Source: an uncultured Pelagibacteraceae bacterium
GTDB lineage: Bacteria; Pseudomonadota; Alphaproteobacteria; Pelagibacterales; Pelagibacteraceae
Direction: 5' to 3'
NCBI GenBank assembly: GCA_902541745.1
Contig: CACBRW010000005.1
Location: 1-52,688 of the forward strand
DNA: 52,688 bases
The notes under the pieces were generated by a model. It saw nothing but the letters and a program-made list of their open reading frames with translations, ran no database searches and was not told where the DNA came from. Positions 1-9,098 of the stretch are shown one piece after another. Every line of letters begins with the position of its first letter. The stretch's first letter is position 1. The translations under genes were made by a program, and so were the position numbers.

Positions 1-170
1 GTTTATTTCCAGAGGAGATTTATTTTTTAAGCAAGATGCCTTCAGAAATAGATCCAACCTCAATTTTTTTTATATCAATTTGTTCAATAATTATAACGAT
101 AATAGTTTCAATTTTTCCTGCCTTTAAAGCAGCCAAACTTGATCCAATAAAATCTTTAAAATATGAATAA
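1..170 (+). CDS. lolC: Lipoprotein-releasing ABC transporter permease, C-terminal end (partial)
   Basis: Only the last 55 codons lie in the window; the first complete codon starts at base 3 and the stop is 168-170. The visible peptide has a short extracytoplasmic piece with YFLSKMPSEID, one hydrophobic helix (IFFISICSIIITIIVSIFP) and the tail [13 protein letters not shown]. That tail matches the 'AAR-DP-EALRYE' ending of LolC/LolE permeases, which extract lipoproteins from the inner membrane and hand them to LolA. The reading frame overlaps the start of lolD by 8 bases, the usual lolC-lolD coupling. LolC and LolE cannot be told apart from this fragment; alphaproteobacteria usually have one such permease, so the symbol is by convention. 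Confidence 0.82.
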   Translation, partial: LFPEEIYFLSKMPSEIDPTSIFFISICSIIITIIVSIFPAFKAAKLDPIKSLKYE

Positions 171-840
171 TTTTCTTGAATTAAGAAAAATATTTAAAAC
201 TTTTGAAACTGAAAAATCAGTTAAAGTATTAAAAAATCTTTCTCAAAAATTTGATAAAGGTAAAAGCTATTCTATAATGGGGCCATCCGGGTCAGGTAAA
301 TCAACTCTATTAAATTTAATATCATTGATCGATAGACCATCATCTGGGTCAATCCATTTTGATAAAATTGCTGTAAATTTCCATGAATCTGAAAAAAATG
401 ACGTTTATAGATCAAAAAAAATAGGAATTGTTTATCAACAAAATAATCTTCTTCCAGATTTTACTGCTTTAGAAAATATATATTTGGCCTCACTTGCAAT
501 TAATAACAATAAAGAATTAGCAATATCTAATGCAGAAAATATGCTTAAAAAAATTGGTCTTTCAAAGAGATCAGATCATTTTCCCTCTCAATTATCAGGT
601 GGTGAAGCTCAAAGAATTGCTATCGCAAGAGCGATCGTGAATGATCCTGAAATTATTTTAGCAGATGAGCCAACGGGAAGCTTAGATATGGAAACTGCAA
701 AAGATGTTTTTGAACTTTTAAATAAACAAAAAAAACCAGATAGACTTATTATATTTGCAACCCACAATAGATTCTTTGCTAATAAGGCAGATTGTCTATT
801 GGAGATGATAGATGGTAGTATAAAATCATCTAATGTCTGA
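163..840 (+). CDS. lolD: Lipoprotein-releasing system ATP-binding protein LolD
   Basis: ATPase subunit of the Lol lipoprotein export complex at the cytoplasmic face of the inner membrane. At 225 aa it has the usual length. Visible motifs are Walker [10 protein letters not shown] (residues 40-48), a Q-loop YQQNN near 91, the ABC signature LSGGEAQ (144-150), Walker [13 protein letters not shown] (from 164) and an H-loop ATHN near the end. The [10 protein letters not shown] stretch after the Q-loop is typical of the LolD/MacB subgroup. The gene overlaps the end of the permease gene, supporting the Lol assignment over other ABC families. Its last bases overlap the dnaE start at 833, so the three genes are probably co-transcribed. 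Confidence 0.92.
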   Translation: MNNFLELRKIFKTFETEKSVKVLKNLSQKFDKGKSYSIMGPSGSGKSTLLNLISLIDRPSSGSIHFDKIAVNFHESEKNDVYRSKKIGIVYQQNNLLPDFTALENIYLASLAINNNKELAISNAENMLKKIGLSKRSDHFPSQLSGGEAQRIAIARAIVNDPEIILADEPTGSLDMETAKDVFELLNKQKKPDRLIIFATHNRFFANKADCLLEMIDGSIKSSNV

Positions 841-3800
841 GTCTCATTTTCAAAGTTTCAATCATCTTAAAATTCATACTCAATACTCTATTTGTGAAGG
901 AGCAGCTAGAATTGATGATTTACAGGAATATTCTAAGAAAAATAAAATAAAATCGCTTGGTTTGTGCGACACTTCAAATTTATGTGGTGCGCTTGAATTT
1001 GCTGAAAAGATCTCAAAGTCTGGAACTCAACCAATAATCGGAACGCAAATTAATTTTAAAATCGGAGATAAAACCGGTTTACTGCCTTTGTTTGCTCTCA
1101 ATGAAACTGGATATAAAAATATAATTAAACTTTCATCTTTTTCGTATTTAAAAAACGATGAATTATCAGACCCGCATGTAGATTTTGAATTATTATTGAA
1201 CAATTCTGAGGGTGTCGCTGTATTTTCAGGAACTGTTTTTGGTTTATTCGGTAAATTATTTGATAAAGGAAAGTTCAACGAAATTATTGACCTTTATTGT
1301 AAAATTAAAAATACATTTGGAGATAGATTTTATTTAGAGATTCAAAGACATAATGATCCAAATGAAAATGGATTTGAAAAATTTAATTTAAAAAAATCAT
1401 TTGATTTAGAAATACCTATTATTGCAACTAATGAAGTTTATTATTTAGACAAAGAAATGCACGAAGCCCATGATGCTTTAATTTGTATTGGTAACAAGAC
1501 ATATGTAAATGAAAAAAACAGATTAAGATTAACTGACCAACATTATTTAAAAACTAACTCAGAGATGTCTGAATTATTTGCTGACTTACCTGAGGCTTTA
1601 GAAAATAATTATAATTTTCCATTAAGATGCAGTTATAGACCATTATTTTCTAATCCAATATTACCCAATATTAGCAGTGATAAAGATGGAAATGCAAACG
1701 AAATTCTAAAAAAAGATTCAAATGAAGGATTAAAAGCCAAATTCAACAAGGTCTTTAATCTAAGTGATGAGGATTTAGAAAATAACAATTCTTATAGAGA
1801 ATACAAGGAAAGACTAAATCATGAACTTTCTATTATTATAGAAATGAAATATTCTAGTTATTTTCTCATAGTTGCTGACTACATAAAATGGGCTAAAAAT
1901 AATGATATCCCTGTAGGTCCTGGAAGAGGTTCGGGAGCTGGTTCGTTAGTAGCTTGGTGTTTATCAATTACAGATGTTGATCCAATAAAATTTAATCTTA
2001 TTTTTGAAAGATTTTTAAACCCAGATAGAATTTCAATGCCAGATTTTGATATAGACTTTTGTGAGGATAAAAGAGATCAAGGTTTTTGAGTATCTGACAA
2101 GAAAATACAAAGATAGTGTGGCTCACATTATAACATTTGGTAAATTAAAAGCCCGAATGGTGATTAGAGACGTTGGAAGAGTTTTGGGTTTAGCTTATGG
2201 ATTTGTTGATAGCATATCAAAAATGATACCTTTTGATCCATCTAGACCACAAAACTTAACTCAGTGTATTGCTGGTGAGCCAAGATTACAAAAACTTATA
2301 AATGACGATCCAAGGGTAAAGAAACTTACTGATCTATCTTTAAAATTAGAGGGTCTTAATAGAAACGTTGCCACTCATGCAGCTGGTGTAGTAATAGCAG
2401 ATAAAAAACTTACTGAAGTCGTTCCTTTGTATAAAGACGTTTCTGCAGATCTATTATTACCATCTACACAATTTGATATGTACTCTGCAGAAAATGCTGG
2501 TTTAGTTAAATTTGATTTTTTGGGCTTAAAAACACTTACCGTAATTAACAATACCCAAAAACTTGTAAGGAAAAAAATTAAAGATTTTCATATAGATAAA
2601 ATTAGTTACGAAGATCAAAAAGTTTTTGATTTAATGTCTACAGGTAAAACAGTTGGCTTATTTCAAATAGAAAGTGCCGGCATGAGAGATGCCCTAAGTC
2701 AAATGAGGCCAAATCATATTGAAGACATTATTGCATTAGTAGCCCTCTACAGACCAGGACCAATGAGTAATATTCCAACATATAATGACTGCAAACATGG
2801 AAAGCAAAAACCAGATTATTTACATCCACTTCTAGAAGATATTTTAAAACCAACTTATGGTGTAATTATTTATCAAGAACAAGTAATGCAGATTGCACAA
2901 AAATTATCAGGATTTACAGCAGGACAAGCTGATCTATTGAGAAGAGCAATGGGTAAAAAGAAAAGAGCAGAACTTGAAAAACAGAAACAAGGATTTATTG
3001 CAGGAGCTGTTAAAAATGGAATAGCAAAAGATGTTGCTGCTGGAATTTTTTTAAAAATAGAACCATTTGCAGAATATGGCTTTAATAAAAGTCACGCAGC
3101 TGCGTATGCAATTATTTCTTATCAAACAGCATTTTTAAAAACATATTATCCAAAAGAGTTCATTGCAGCATCAATGACTATGGATATATCTAATCAAAAT
3201 AAATTAAGTGAATTTTATGAAGAACTAAAAAGATTAAATATTGAAGTTGTGCGTCCAGATATAAATGAATGTTTTGCTGATTTTAGAACAAAAGATAATA
3301 AATTTTATTACGCATTGGGAGGAATTAAAGCTGTAGGTTATGAGGCAATATCAAATATAGTTGAGGAAAGAGTTTTAAATGGAAAATTTGAGTCCATTTA
3401 TGATTTTATAAATAGAGTAAATCCAAAAGATATAAACAAACTTCAATTAGAAGGTTTAGTTAAAGCAGGTGCTTTTGATAAATTAAACCCAAATAGGCAA
3501 GCTTTGTATAACTCTATTCCCGCAATTATAGCTAAGAGTAAAAATATATTTGAGAATAAATCTACTAACCAGATAGATTTATTCTCTGAGGATGAAAGCG
3601 CACAGAATGATATTTTAATTAAAATTGATGATTGGAAATTTGAAGAAAGATTATCTAAAGAATTTGAAGCGATAGGTTTTTTTATTTCAGACCATCCGTT
3701 AAATCAATTTACAGAGATTTTTAATGATTATAAAATAATAGATTATTCAAGTTTTATTTCCAATGAGGATATAAAAGATTCTAATTTAGCCGCAACACTT

Positions 3801-4250
3801 TTAAAGGTTCAAGAAAGAAAAACTGCAAAAGGAAATTCTTACGCCGTTTTAAAATTAACAGATTTATCAAGTGTATTTGAACTTTTTATTTTCTCAGATG
3901 TTTTAGAATTAAATAGAGAACTTTTGAAAGAGGGTAATTCTCTAATATTAACATTACTCAAAAATATTTCTAATGATGAAAATCGACTTACTAGAATTAA
4001 TGTCCAAAAAATAGCTTCACTTAAAGATTTATTTAATAGTCCTATAAATGAAGTTTCATTCGAGATTAAATCTAAGTTAGAAATTGAAAAAATATCCACA
4101 ATTTTGGAGGGCGATGGTAAAACAATTGTAAATATTAATCTTAATTCTAAAGATAATATTCTTAAATTTAGATTAAAAAATACACGTAAATTAGACAGAA
4201 AAGCTCTGAATCTCTTAAGAAATCAAGAAATTCAGGCAATAATTAACTAA
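833..4250 (+). CDS. dnaE: DNA polymerase III subunit alpha, interrupted by one apparent frameshift
   Basis: Catalytic subunit of the replicative DNA polymerase. The first frame (833-2089) has the N-terminal PHP domain ([20 protein letters not shown]) and the start of the polymerase core, including [19 protein letters not shown] and the metal-binding aspartates in MPDFDIDF. The second frame (readable from 2061 to 4250) resumes immediately with [20 protein letters not shown] and carries the rest of the palm and fingers, the helix-hairpin-helix region and a C-terminal OB-like segment. Removing one G of the GG at 2081-2082 joins the frames as DKRDQVFEYL, the family consensus, giving about 1,138 aa, normal for DnaE. 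An intact gene with a sequencing or assembly error is more likely than a true lesion, because DnaE is essential. It overlaps lolD by 8 bases. Confidence 0.93.
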
Positions 4251-4258
4251 ATAATCAC

Positions 4259-4287
4259 TTGTTAAATATAGTAAATATTTGTAAATA
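4259..4287 (+). promoter_or_regulatory. Candidate sigma70 promoter for rpsB-tsf
   Basis: A TTGTTA hexamer (4259-4264), a 17-base spacer and TAAATA (4282-4287) lie just after the dnaE stop and before the structured rpsB leader. The spacing is ideal, but AT-rich DNA produces such matches often, so this is suggestive only. Confidence 0.35.
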
Positions 4288-4307
4288 ATCCCTAAATTAA
4301 ATTAACA

Positions 4308-4380
4308 CGCACACAGTTGTTGGTTTTATACCTCCGGTCCTTAATTGGAAATTACTGTGGTGGCTTAACCGGGAATAAAT
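4308..4380 (+). promoter_or_regulatory. Structured rpsB (ribosomal protein S2) mRNA leader with a predicted pseudoknot
   Basis: This stretch is clearly richer in G+C than its surroundings. CACAGT (4312-4317) is fully complementary to ACTGTG (4354-4359). TCCGGT (4333-4338) pairs with ACCGGG (4368-4373) with one G-U pair. The two helices interleave (a-b-a'-b'), which defines an H-type pseudoknot. The second helix covers the purine-rich bases about 8 nt before the rpsB start codon, so folding would hide the ribosome-binding site. A candidate structured cis-regulatory RNA preceding S2 was reported for Ca. Pelagibacter ubique, and S2 autoregulation of rpsB-tsf is known in gammaproteobacteria. I infer this is that element; ligand binding is not shown by the sequence. 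Confidence 0.75.
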
Positions 4381-5199
4381 ATGAAAATACCTAACGTTAC
4401 AATACAACAATTACTAGAAGCAGGCGTTCATCTTGGACATAAAACCTTGAGATGGAATCCAAAAATGAAGAAATATATTTTTGGAAAAAGAGATTCAATA
4501 CACATTATTGATTTAACACAGACTCTTGAATTAACAAAAATAGCACTTCAGAAAGTTTATGAAACAATTTCAAATAATGGCAAAATTCTATTTGTATCAA
4601 CAAAAAAACAAGCATCTGAAGCTGTAGCAGAAGTTGCAAAGGAAACAGATCAATACTTTGTAAATTATAGATGGCTAGGTGGTATGCTTACAAACTGGGG
4701 AACGATATCAAATTCCATTAAAAAATTAAAAAAATTAGAAACAGATCTAGCAGCAGAAAATAGAGGTTTTACTAAAAAAGAGCTTTTAAAAATGAGCGTT
4801 AAAAAAGATAAACTTCAAAGATCATTAGGCGGTATAGCTGAAATGAAAAAAGTTCCAGATTTAGTTTTTGTAATTGATACTAACTATGAATCTTTAGCAA
4901 TAGCAGAATCTGCTAAGTTAGGTATACCTATAATAGCAATTTTAGATAGTAACTCTAATCCTGATAATATTGATTACCCTATTCCTGGTAATGATGATGC
5001 AAGAAGAGCTATAGATCTTTATTGTAATTTGATCAAAGAGACAATTAATAGCGCCAAAAGTTCTGCGTCTACAATAGAAAATAAAAAAAATAAACTCTCA
5101 GATATTAATGATGAAGATAAAACTAAAACTATTCAGGAATTGGATAGAGAAAAATTAAATAAAAAATTTTCTAAAGACAGTAAGGAGACATTAAACTAA
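4381..5199 (+). CDS. rpsB: 30S ribosomal protein S2
   Basis: Small-subunit ribosomal protein, 272 aa. The N-terminus has the S2 hallmark [17 protein letters not shown], followed by [31 protein letters not shown] and [13 protein letters not shown], then [20 protein letters not shown], all standard S2 signatures. The final 45 residues or so (after [11 protein letters not shown]) are a lysine- and acidic-rich tail beyond the usual S2 core. The gene is preceded by the structured leader and followed by tsf, whose ATG overlaps its stop codon region, giving the conserved rpsB-tsf operon. Expression is probably feedback-controlled by S2 through the leader. Confidence 0.97.
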   Translation: MKIPNVTIQQLLEAGVHLGHKTLRWNPKMKKYIFGKRDSIHIIDLTQTLELTKIALQKVYETISNNGKILFVSTKKQASEAVAEVAKETDQYFVNYRWLGGMLTNWGTISNSIKKLKKLETDLAAENRGFTKKELLKMSVKKDKLQRSLGGIAEMKKVPDLVFVIDTNYESLAIAESAKLGIPIIAILDSNSNPDNIDYPIPGNDDARRAIDLYCNLIKETINSAKSSASTIENKKNKLSDINDEDKTKTIQELDREKLNKKFSKDSKETLN

Positions 5200-6050
5200 T
5201 GAGTGATATAGAAAAGGTCAAAAAACTTAGAGAAGCAACTGGAGCAGGTTTCAAAGATTGTAACTTAGCAATTAAGGAGTCAAATGGAGATTTAGATAAA
5301 GCAATTGAAATTTTAAGAGTTAAGGGAATTTCAAAAGCATCAAAAAAAATGTCCAGGGATGCCAAAGAAGGAGTAGTTGTTGTTAGTGGTAATGAAACTA
5401 AGACTTCAGTAATCGAAGTAAATTGTGAAACAGACTTTGTTGCCAAAAATGATGACTTTATTAATTTTGTAAAAGAATTAAGTGAATTAAATAACGATAA
5501 TAATTCAAACATTGACGTGTTAAAAACTGCAAAAATGAAAAATGGTCAAACTGTCGAAGATAATTTGGTTGCTTTAATTGCTAAAATTGGTGAAAAAATT
5601 ACAATAGGAAAAGCTAAAACTATTCAAAACTCAGCAGGTGTAAATAATCACTATCTACACACAGTTGTGAAAGATAATGTAGCAAAATTAGCTGTTATGG
5701 TTTCATTAGATACTAAAGATAATTCTGATACAGTTAAAACTTTTAGTAAACAGTTATCAATGCACATTGCAGCATCCAATCCATTGGCTTTAGAGTCTAG
5801 CTCTATAGAACAATCTATAATAGATAAAGAGCAAGAATTGGTTACTGAAGAACTGAAAAATTCAGGAAAACCAGATGATATTGCAAAAAAGATAAGCTTA
5901 GGTAAGATGAATAAATTTAAAGAGGAAAACGCTCTATTAACACAATCTTGGGTTATGGAACCAAAGAAAAAAGTACAAGAAGTGTTAAAAGAATTATCTA
6001 TAGCTGATTTAAAAATTAAAGAGTTTTATAGAATAAAGATTGGAGAATAA
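5199..6050 (+). CDS. tsf: Translation elongation factor Ts
   Basis: Guanine-nucleotide exchange factor for EF-Tu, 283 aa, normal length. The N-terminal UBA-like domain has the EF-Ts signature [17 protein letters not shown] and continues into [13 protein letters not shown]. The core has the second signature [15 protein letters not shown] and [11 protein letters not shown]. The ATG shares one base with the rpsB stop. The stop codon directly abuts the frr start at 6051, so there is no room for pyrH, which usually lies between tsf and frr. Confidence 0.97.
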   Translation: MSDIEKVKKLREATGAGFKDCNLAIKESNGDLDKAIEILRVKGISKASKKMSRDAKEGVVVVSGNETKTSVIEVNCETDFVAKNDDFINFVKELSELNNDNNSNIDVLKTAKMKNGQTVEDNLVALIAKIGEKITIGKAKTIQNSAGVNNHYLHTVVKDNVAKLAVMVSLDTKDNSDTVKTFSKQLSMHIAASNPLALESSSIEQSIIDKEQELVTEELKNSGKPDDIAKKISLGKMNKFKEENALLTQSWVMEPKKKVQEVLKELSIADLKIKEFYRIKIGE

Positions 6051-6604
6051 ATGTTTGATGAGAAATCTTACAGCCTTAGAATGGATAAAGCCATTGAGGT
6101 ATTCTCAAAAGAACTCTCATCACTAAGAACTGGAAGAGCAAATGCATCAATGTTAGATTTGATCAAAGTTGATGTTTATGGACAACAAATGCCAATCAAT
6201 CAAGTTGCTAGTATAACTACTCCTGAACCAAGAATGATTAACATTCAAGTTTGGGATACAAATAATGTTACACTTGTTGATGCAGCTATCAAAAAATCAG
6301 ATTTAGGCTTAAATCCTCAAATTGATGGACAATTAATAAGATTACCAGTGCCTGAGCTTAATGAAGAAAGAAGAACAGAACTTAAAAAAATTAATAAAAT
6401 CAATTGGAGAAAAAATGCAAAGTTTCAATAAGAAATATTCGAAGAGAAGCTAATGAAGATTTAAAAAAACTTCTTAAATCTAAAAAAATAGGAGAAGATG
6501 AAGAAAAAAATAATGAAAAAAAAGTTCAAACAATTACAGATGACCATATAAAATTGGTAGATGATAAAGTTTCTTCTAAAGAAAAAGAAATAATGACAAT
6601 ATGA
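6051..6604 (+). CDS. frr: Ribosome recycling factor, broken by two apparent homopolymer insertions
   Basis: RRF splits post-termination ribosomes together with EF-G. The first frame (6051-6431) has the RRF features LRTGRANASMLDLIKVDVYG, PINQVASITTPEPRM and IRLPVPELNEERRTELKK, then turns to nonsense. The correct continuation appears first in another frame as LIKSIGEK and then in a third as CKVSIRNIRREANEDLKK through to KEKEIMTI and the stop at 6602-6604. Removing one A from the run at 6384-6390 and one from the run at 6410-6415 restores a single protein of about 184 aa, the usual RRF length. Both lesions are +1 errors in A runs, so sequencing error is the simplest explanation. It is packed between tsf and uppS. 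Confidence 0.92.
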
Positions 6605-7275
6605 ACCCATTAAAGCACGTGGCTATCATAATGGATGGCAATGGTAGATGGGGATTAAAATATAAAAAATCCAGAAATGAGGGTCATAGGGCTGGATTAA
6701 AAACTATAGAGAAAATTATTAAGGAATCTATAAAAAATAAAATAAAATTTTTAACACTGTATGCATTTTCAACCGAAAATTGGAAAAGACCAAAAAATGA
6801 AATTTCATTTTTGTTTAAATTGCTTGAAAATTTTTTACAAAATAAAATAAATGAATTTCATAAACAAGATATAAAACTAAAAATAATTGGAAAAAAAAAT
6901 TTTTCAAAAAAAATAAATAATCTTTTAATTTTTTCAGAAAAAAAAACATTCAAAAATAAAAAATTACAGATAAATTTAGCTTTAAATTATGGTTCAAAAT
7001 CAGAAATAGTGAATTCATTTAAACTAATTAAAAAAAACAAAGACAAAATCAGCGAAAAGAAAATAGAAAAATATTTACATACAGCAAATATTCCCGATCC
7101 TGATATTTTGATTAGAACTGGAAATACAAATAGATTAAGTAATTTTTTATTATGGCAAATCGCATATACAGAAATTTTTTTCGAAAGAAAATTATGGCCT
7201 GCTTTTAATGAAAGTGATTTTAGAAAAATTATCAAAAAATACAAAAATATTAAAAGAAATTTTGGCAGTATTTAA
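6601..7275 (+). CDS. uppS: Isoprenyl transferase (undecaprenyl diphosphate synthase)
   Basis: Cis-prenyltransferase that elongates farnesyl diphosphate with isopentenyl diphosphate to the C55 lipid carrier used for peptidoglycan and LPS. At 224 aa it is slightly short but complete. It has the active-site motif IIMDGNGRWG (catalytic Asp12), GHRAGLKTIE, LYAFSTENWKRP and the C-terminal RTGNTNRLSNFLLWQIAYTE, where the usual RTGGE reads RTGNT. The ATG overlaps the end of frr. It heads the envelope run uppS-cdsA-dxr-bamA typical of proteobacteria. The middle is very lysine-rich, as expected from the base composition. Confidence 0.95.
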   Translation: MNPLKHVAIIMDGNGRWGLKYKKSRNEGHRAGLKTIEKIIKESIKNKIKFLTLYAFSTENWKRPKNEISFLFKLLENFLQNKINEFHKQDIKLKIIGKKNFSKKINNLLIFSEKKTFKNKKLQINLALNYGSKSEIVNSFKLIKKNKDKISEKKIEKYLHTANIPDPDILIRTGNTNRLSNFLLWQIAYTEIFFERKLWPAFNESDFRKIIKKYKNIKRNFGSI

Positions 7276-7934
7276 TGAGCTTAAATTTTTCAAAACGAGT
7301 TTTTACATCCATCATATTACTAATCATTTTGTTTATTGGTTTGTTCACAAATAAATACATATGGTTATGTTTATTAATTTCGGTATCAATTATATCATTT
7401 ATTGAATTCAACAACTTAATTAACAAAACATCTAACAAAGTGATTCATCAAAGTTATATTTATAAAATTACATCTTTTTTATATTTAATTTTTTTTGTAT
7501 ATGTTGGTTATAATTTATATATTTCATCCATTACCTATGTTTTGTTTATTTTATTAGTATGTATTTTTTCTGATACAGGAGGTTATGTAATAGGAAAGTT
7601 AATTGGTGGAAAAAAATTAACTCATATTAGCCCTAATAAAACTATATCAGGCAGTGTTGGTTCTCTCATTTTTTCATTGTTTTCAATTATTATTTTATTA
7701 TTCTTTAATGATTTAAATAATCAACCAGTAAATTTAATACAGTTAATTTTTATAACTTTATTTTTTTCTTTAACATGTCAGTTAGGAGATTTATTTATTT
7801 CATTTTTTAAAAGGCAGGCAAATGTAAAAGATACAGGATCTATTTTACCTGGTCACGGTGGGTTATTGGATAGAATAGATGGTGTCATTTTTGTACTTCC
7901 AGTTGCTTATCTTACAGAGAAGATATTCACTTAA
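7275..7934 (+). CDS. cdsA: Phosphatidate cytidylyltransferase (CDP-diglyceride synthase)
   Basis: Integral membrane enzyme that makes CDP-diacylglycerol from phosphatidate and CTP, the branch point for all phospholipids. The protein has 219 aa, with several hydrophobic helices starting at VFTSIILLIILFIGLF. The C-terminal half has the full family signature: SFFKRQANVKDTGSILPGHG followed by GLLDRID. SDTGGYVIGKLIGGKKL is the second conserved block. It starts one base before the end of uppS and stops one base before the dxr ATG. Confidence 0.95.
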   Translation: MSLNFSKRVFTSIILLIILFIGLFTNKYIWLCLLISVSIISFIEFNNLINKTSNKVIHQSYIYKITSFLYLIFFVYVGYNLYISSITYVLFILLVCIFSDTGGYVIGKLIGGKKLTHISPNKTISGSVGSLIFSLFSIIILLFFNDLNNQPVNLIQLIFITLFFSLTCQLGDLFISFFKRQANVKDTGSILPGHGGLLDRIDGVIFVLPVAYLTEKIFT

Positions 7935-7935
7935 T

Positions 7936-9096
7936 ATGAAAAAAAAATTAGCAATTCTTGGTTCAACAGGATCTATTGGAAGATCATTATTAAACATAAT
8001 TTCGAAAAAACCAAATGAATTTGAAATAACACTTTTATCAGCTCATAAAAATTACAAAAAATTATTTAAACAAGCTGAAAGATACAAAGTAAGAAATATT
8101 ATTATTACGAACCTTAAATATTTTAAAATAGCAAAATCTAAAAAGAAAAATATAAATATTTATAATAATTTTGATCAATTGAATAAAATTTTTAAAAAGA
8201 AAATTGATTATACTATGTGTGCCATAGTTGGTCTTGATGGTTTAAAACCAATAACAAGAATAATAAAATTTACAAAAAAAATAGCAATTGCTAATAAGGA
8301 ACCAATTATTTGTGCGTGGAACATAATAAAAAAAGAATTAATAAAAAATAAAACAGAATTTGTTCCTGTTGACTCAGAACATTTTTCAATTTGGTACGGC
8401 TTACAAAATAAAAAAACCGCTGAAGTGAGCAAAATATATTTAACTGCCTCAGGGGGCCCACTTTTAAACATTCCCAAACAAAATTATAATAAGCTTCCGT
8501 TAAAAAAAATATTAAACCATCCAAATTGGAAAATGGGAAAAAAAATTACTATAGACTCATCTACACTAATTAATAAAGTATTTGAAATTATTGAAGCAAA
8601 AAATATTTTTGAGTTAGAATACAATAAATTATCAATTATTATCCATCCAAAGTCTTATTTGCATGCAATTTTAGTTTTTAATGATGGTATGATTAAAATT
8701 ATTGCACATAATACAACAATGGAAATTCCTATTTATAATACCCTGTATCAGAATGATAAAAAATTTTACTTAAAAAAACAACTTGATATAGGTAAATTAA
8801 ATAATCTAGCTTTACAGCGTGTAAGTGAAAAAAAATTCCAATCAATTAAAATTTTAAAAAAAATACCAGATAAAATTTCTTTATTTGAAACTGCTCTTGT
8901 TTCAGCAAATGATGAATTGGTTAATCTTTATTTAAAAAAGAAAATTAAATATACAGATATAATAAATATTTTAATAAAATTTTTAAATAAAAATGAAATT
9001 AAAAAACTAAAAAAAATAAGTCCTTCAAATCTTTCACAAATTACAAAGATAAATAATGATGTACGTTTTAAAATAAACTCATTATATATTAATTGA
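7936..9096 (+). CDS. dxr: 1-deoxy-D-xylulose 5-phosphate reductoisomerase
   Basis: Second enzyme of the MEP isoprenoid pathway, converting DXP to MEP with NADPH. I place the start at the ATG at 7936, because an upstream in-frame extension overlaps cdsA and has no family similarity; this gives 386 aa, normal for DXR. It opens with the nucleotide-binding motif LAILGSTGSIGRS and has AIANKEPIICAW, VDSEHFSIW (metal ligands), TASGGPLLN and MGKKITIDSSTLINK. The window also has ispDF, so three pathway steps are visible. The stop is only 2 bases from the bamA ATG; the usual rseP protease gene between them is absent. Confidence 0.95.
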   Translation: MKKKLAILGSTGSIGRSLLNIISKKPNEFEITLLSAHKNYKKLFKQAERYKVRNIIITNLKYFKIAKSKKKNINIYNNFDQLNKIFKKKIDYTMCAIVGLDGLKPITRIIKFTKKIAIANKEPIICAWNIIKKELIKNKTEFVPVDSEHFSIWYGLQNKKTAEVSKIYLTASGGPLLNIPKQNYNKLPLKKILNHPNWKMGKKITIDSSTLINKVFEIIEAKNIFELEYNKLSIIIHPKSYLHAILVFNDGMIKIIAHNTTMEIPIYNTLYQNDKKFYLKKQLDIGKLNNLALQRVSEKKFQSIKILKKIPDKISLFETALVSANDELVNLYLKKKIKYTDIINILIKFLNKNEIKKLKKISPSNLSQITKINNDVRFKINSLYIN

Positions 9097-9098
9097 TC

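Noticed and set aside
2061..4250. Second dnaE frame as a distinct polymerase-like gene
   Set aside because: It begins exactly where the first frame fails and completes the family sequence; there is no promoter or ribosome-binding site of its own.
6404..6604. Possible separate small gene starting with TTG
   Set aside because: It reads as the C-terminal third of ribosome recycling factor and joins the upstream frame after two single-base corrections, so it is not an independent gene.
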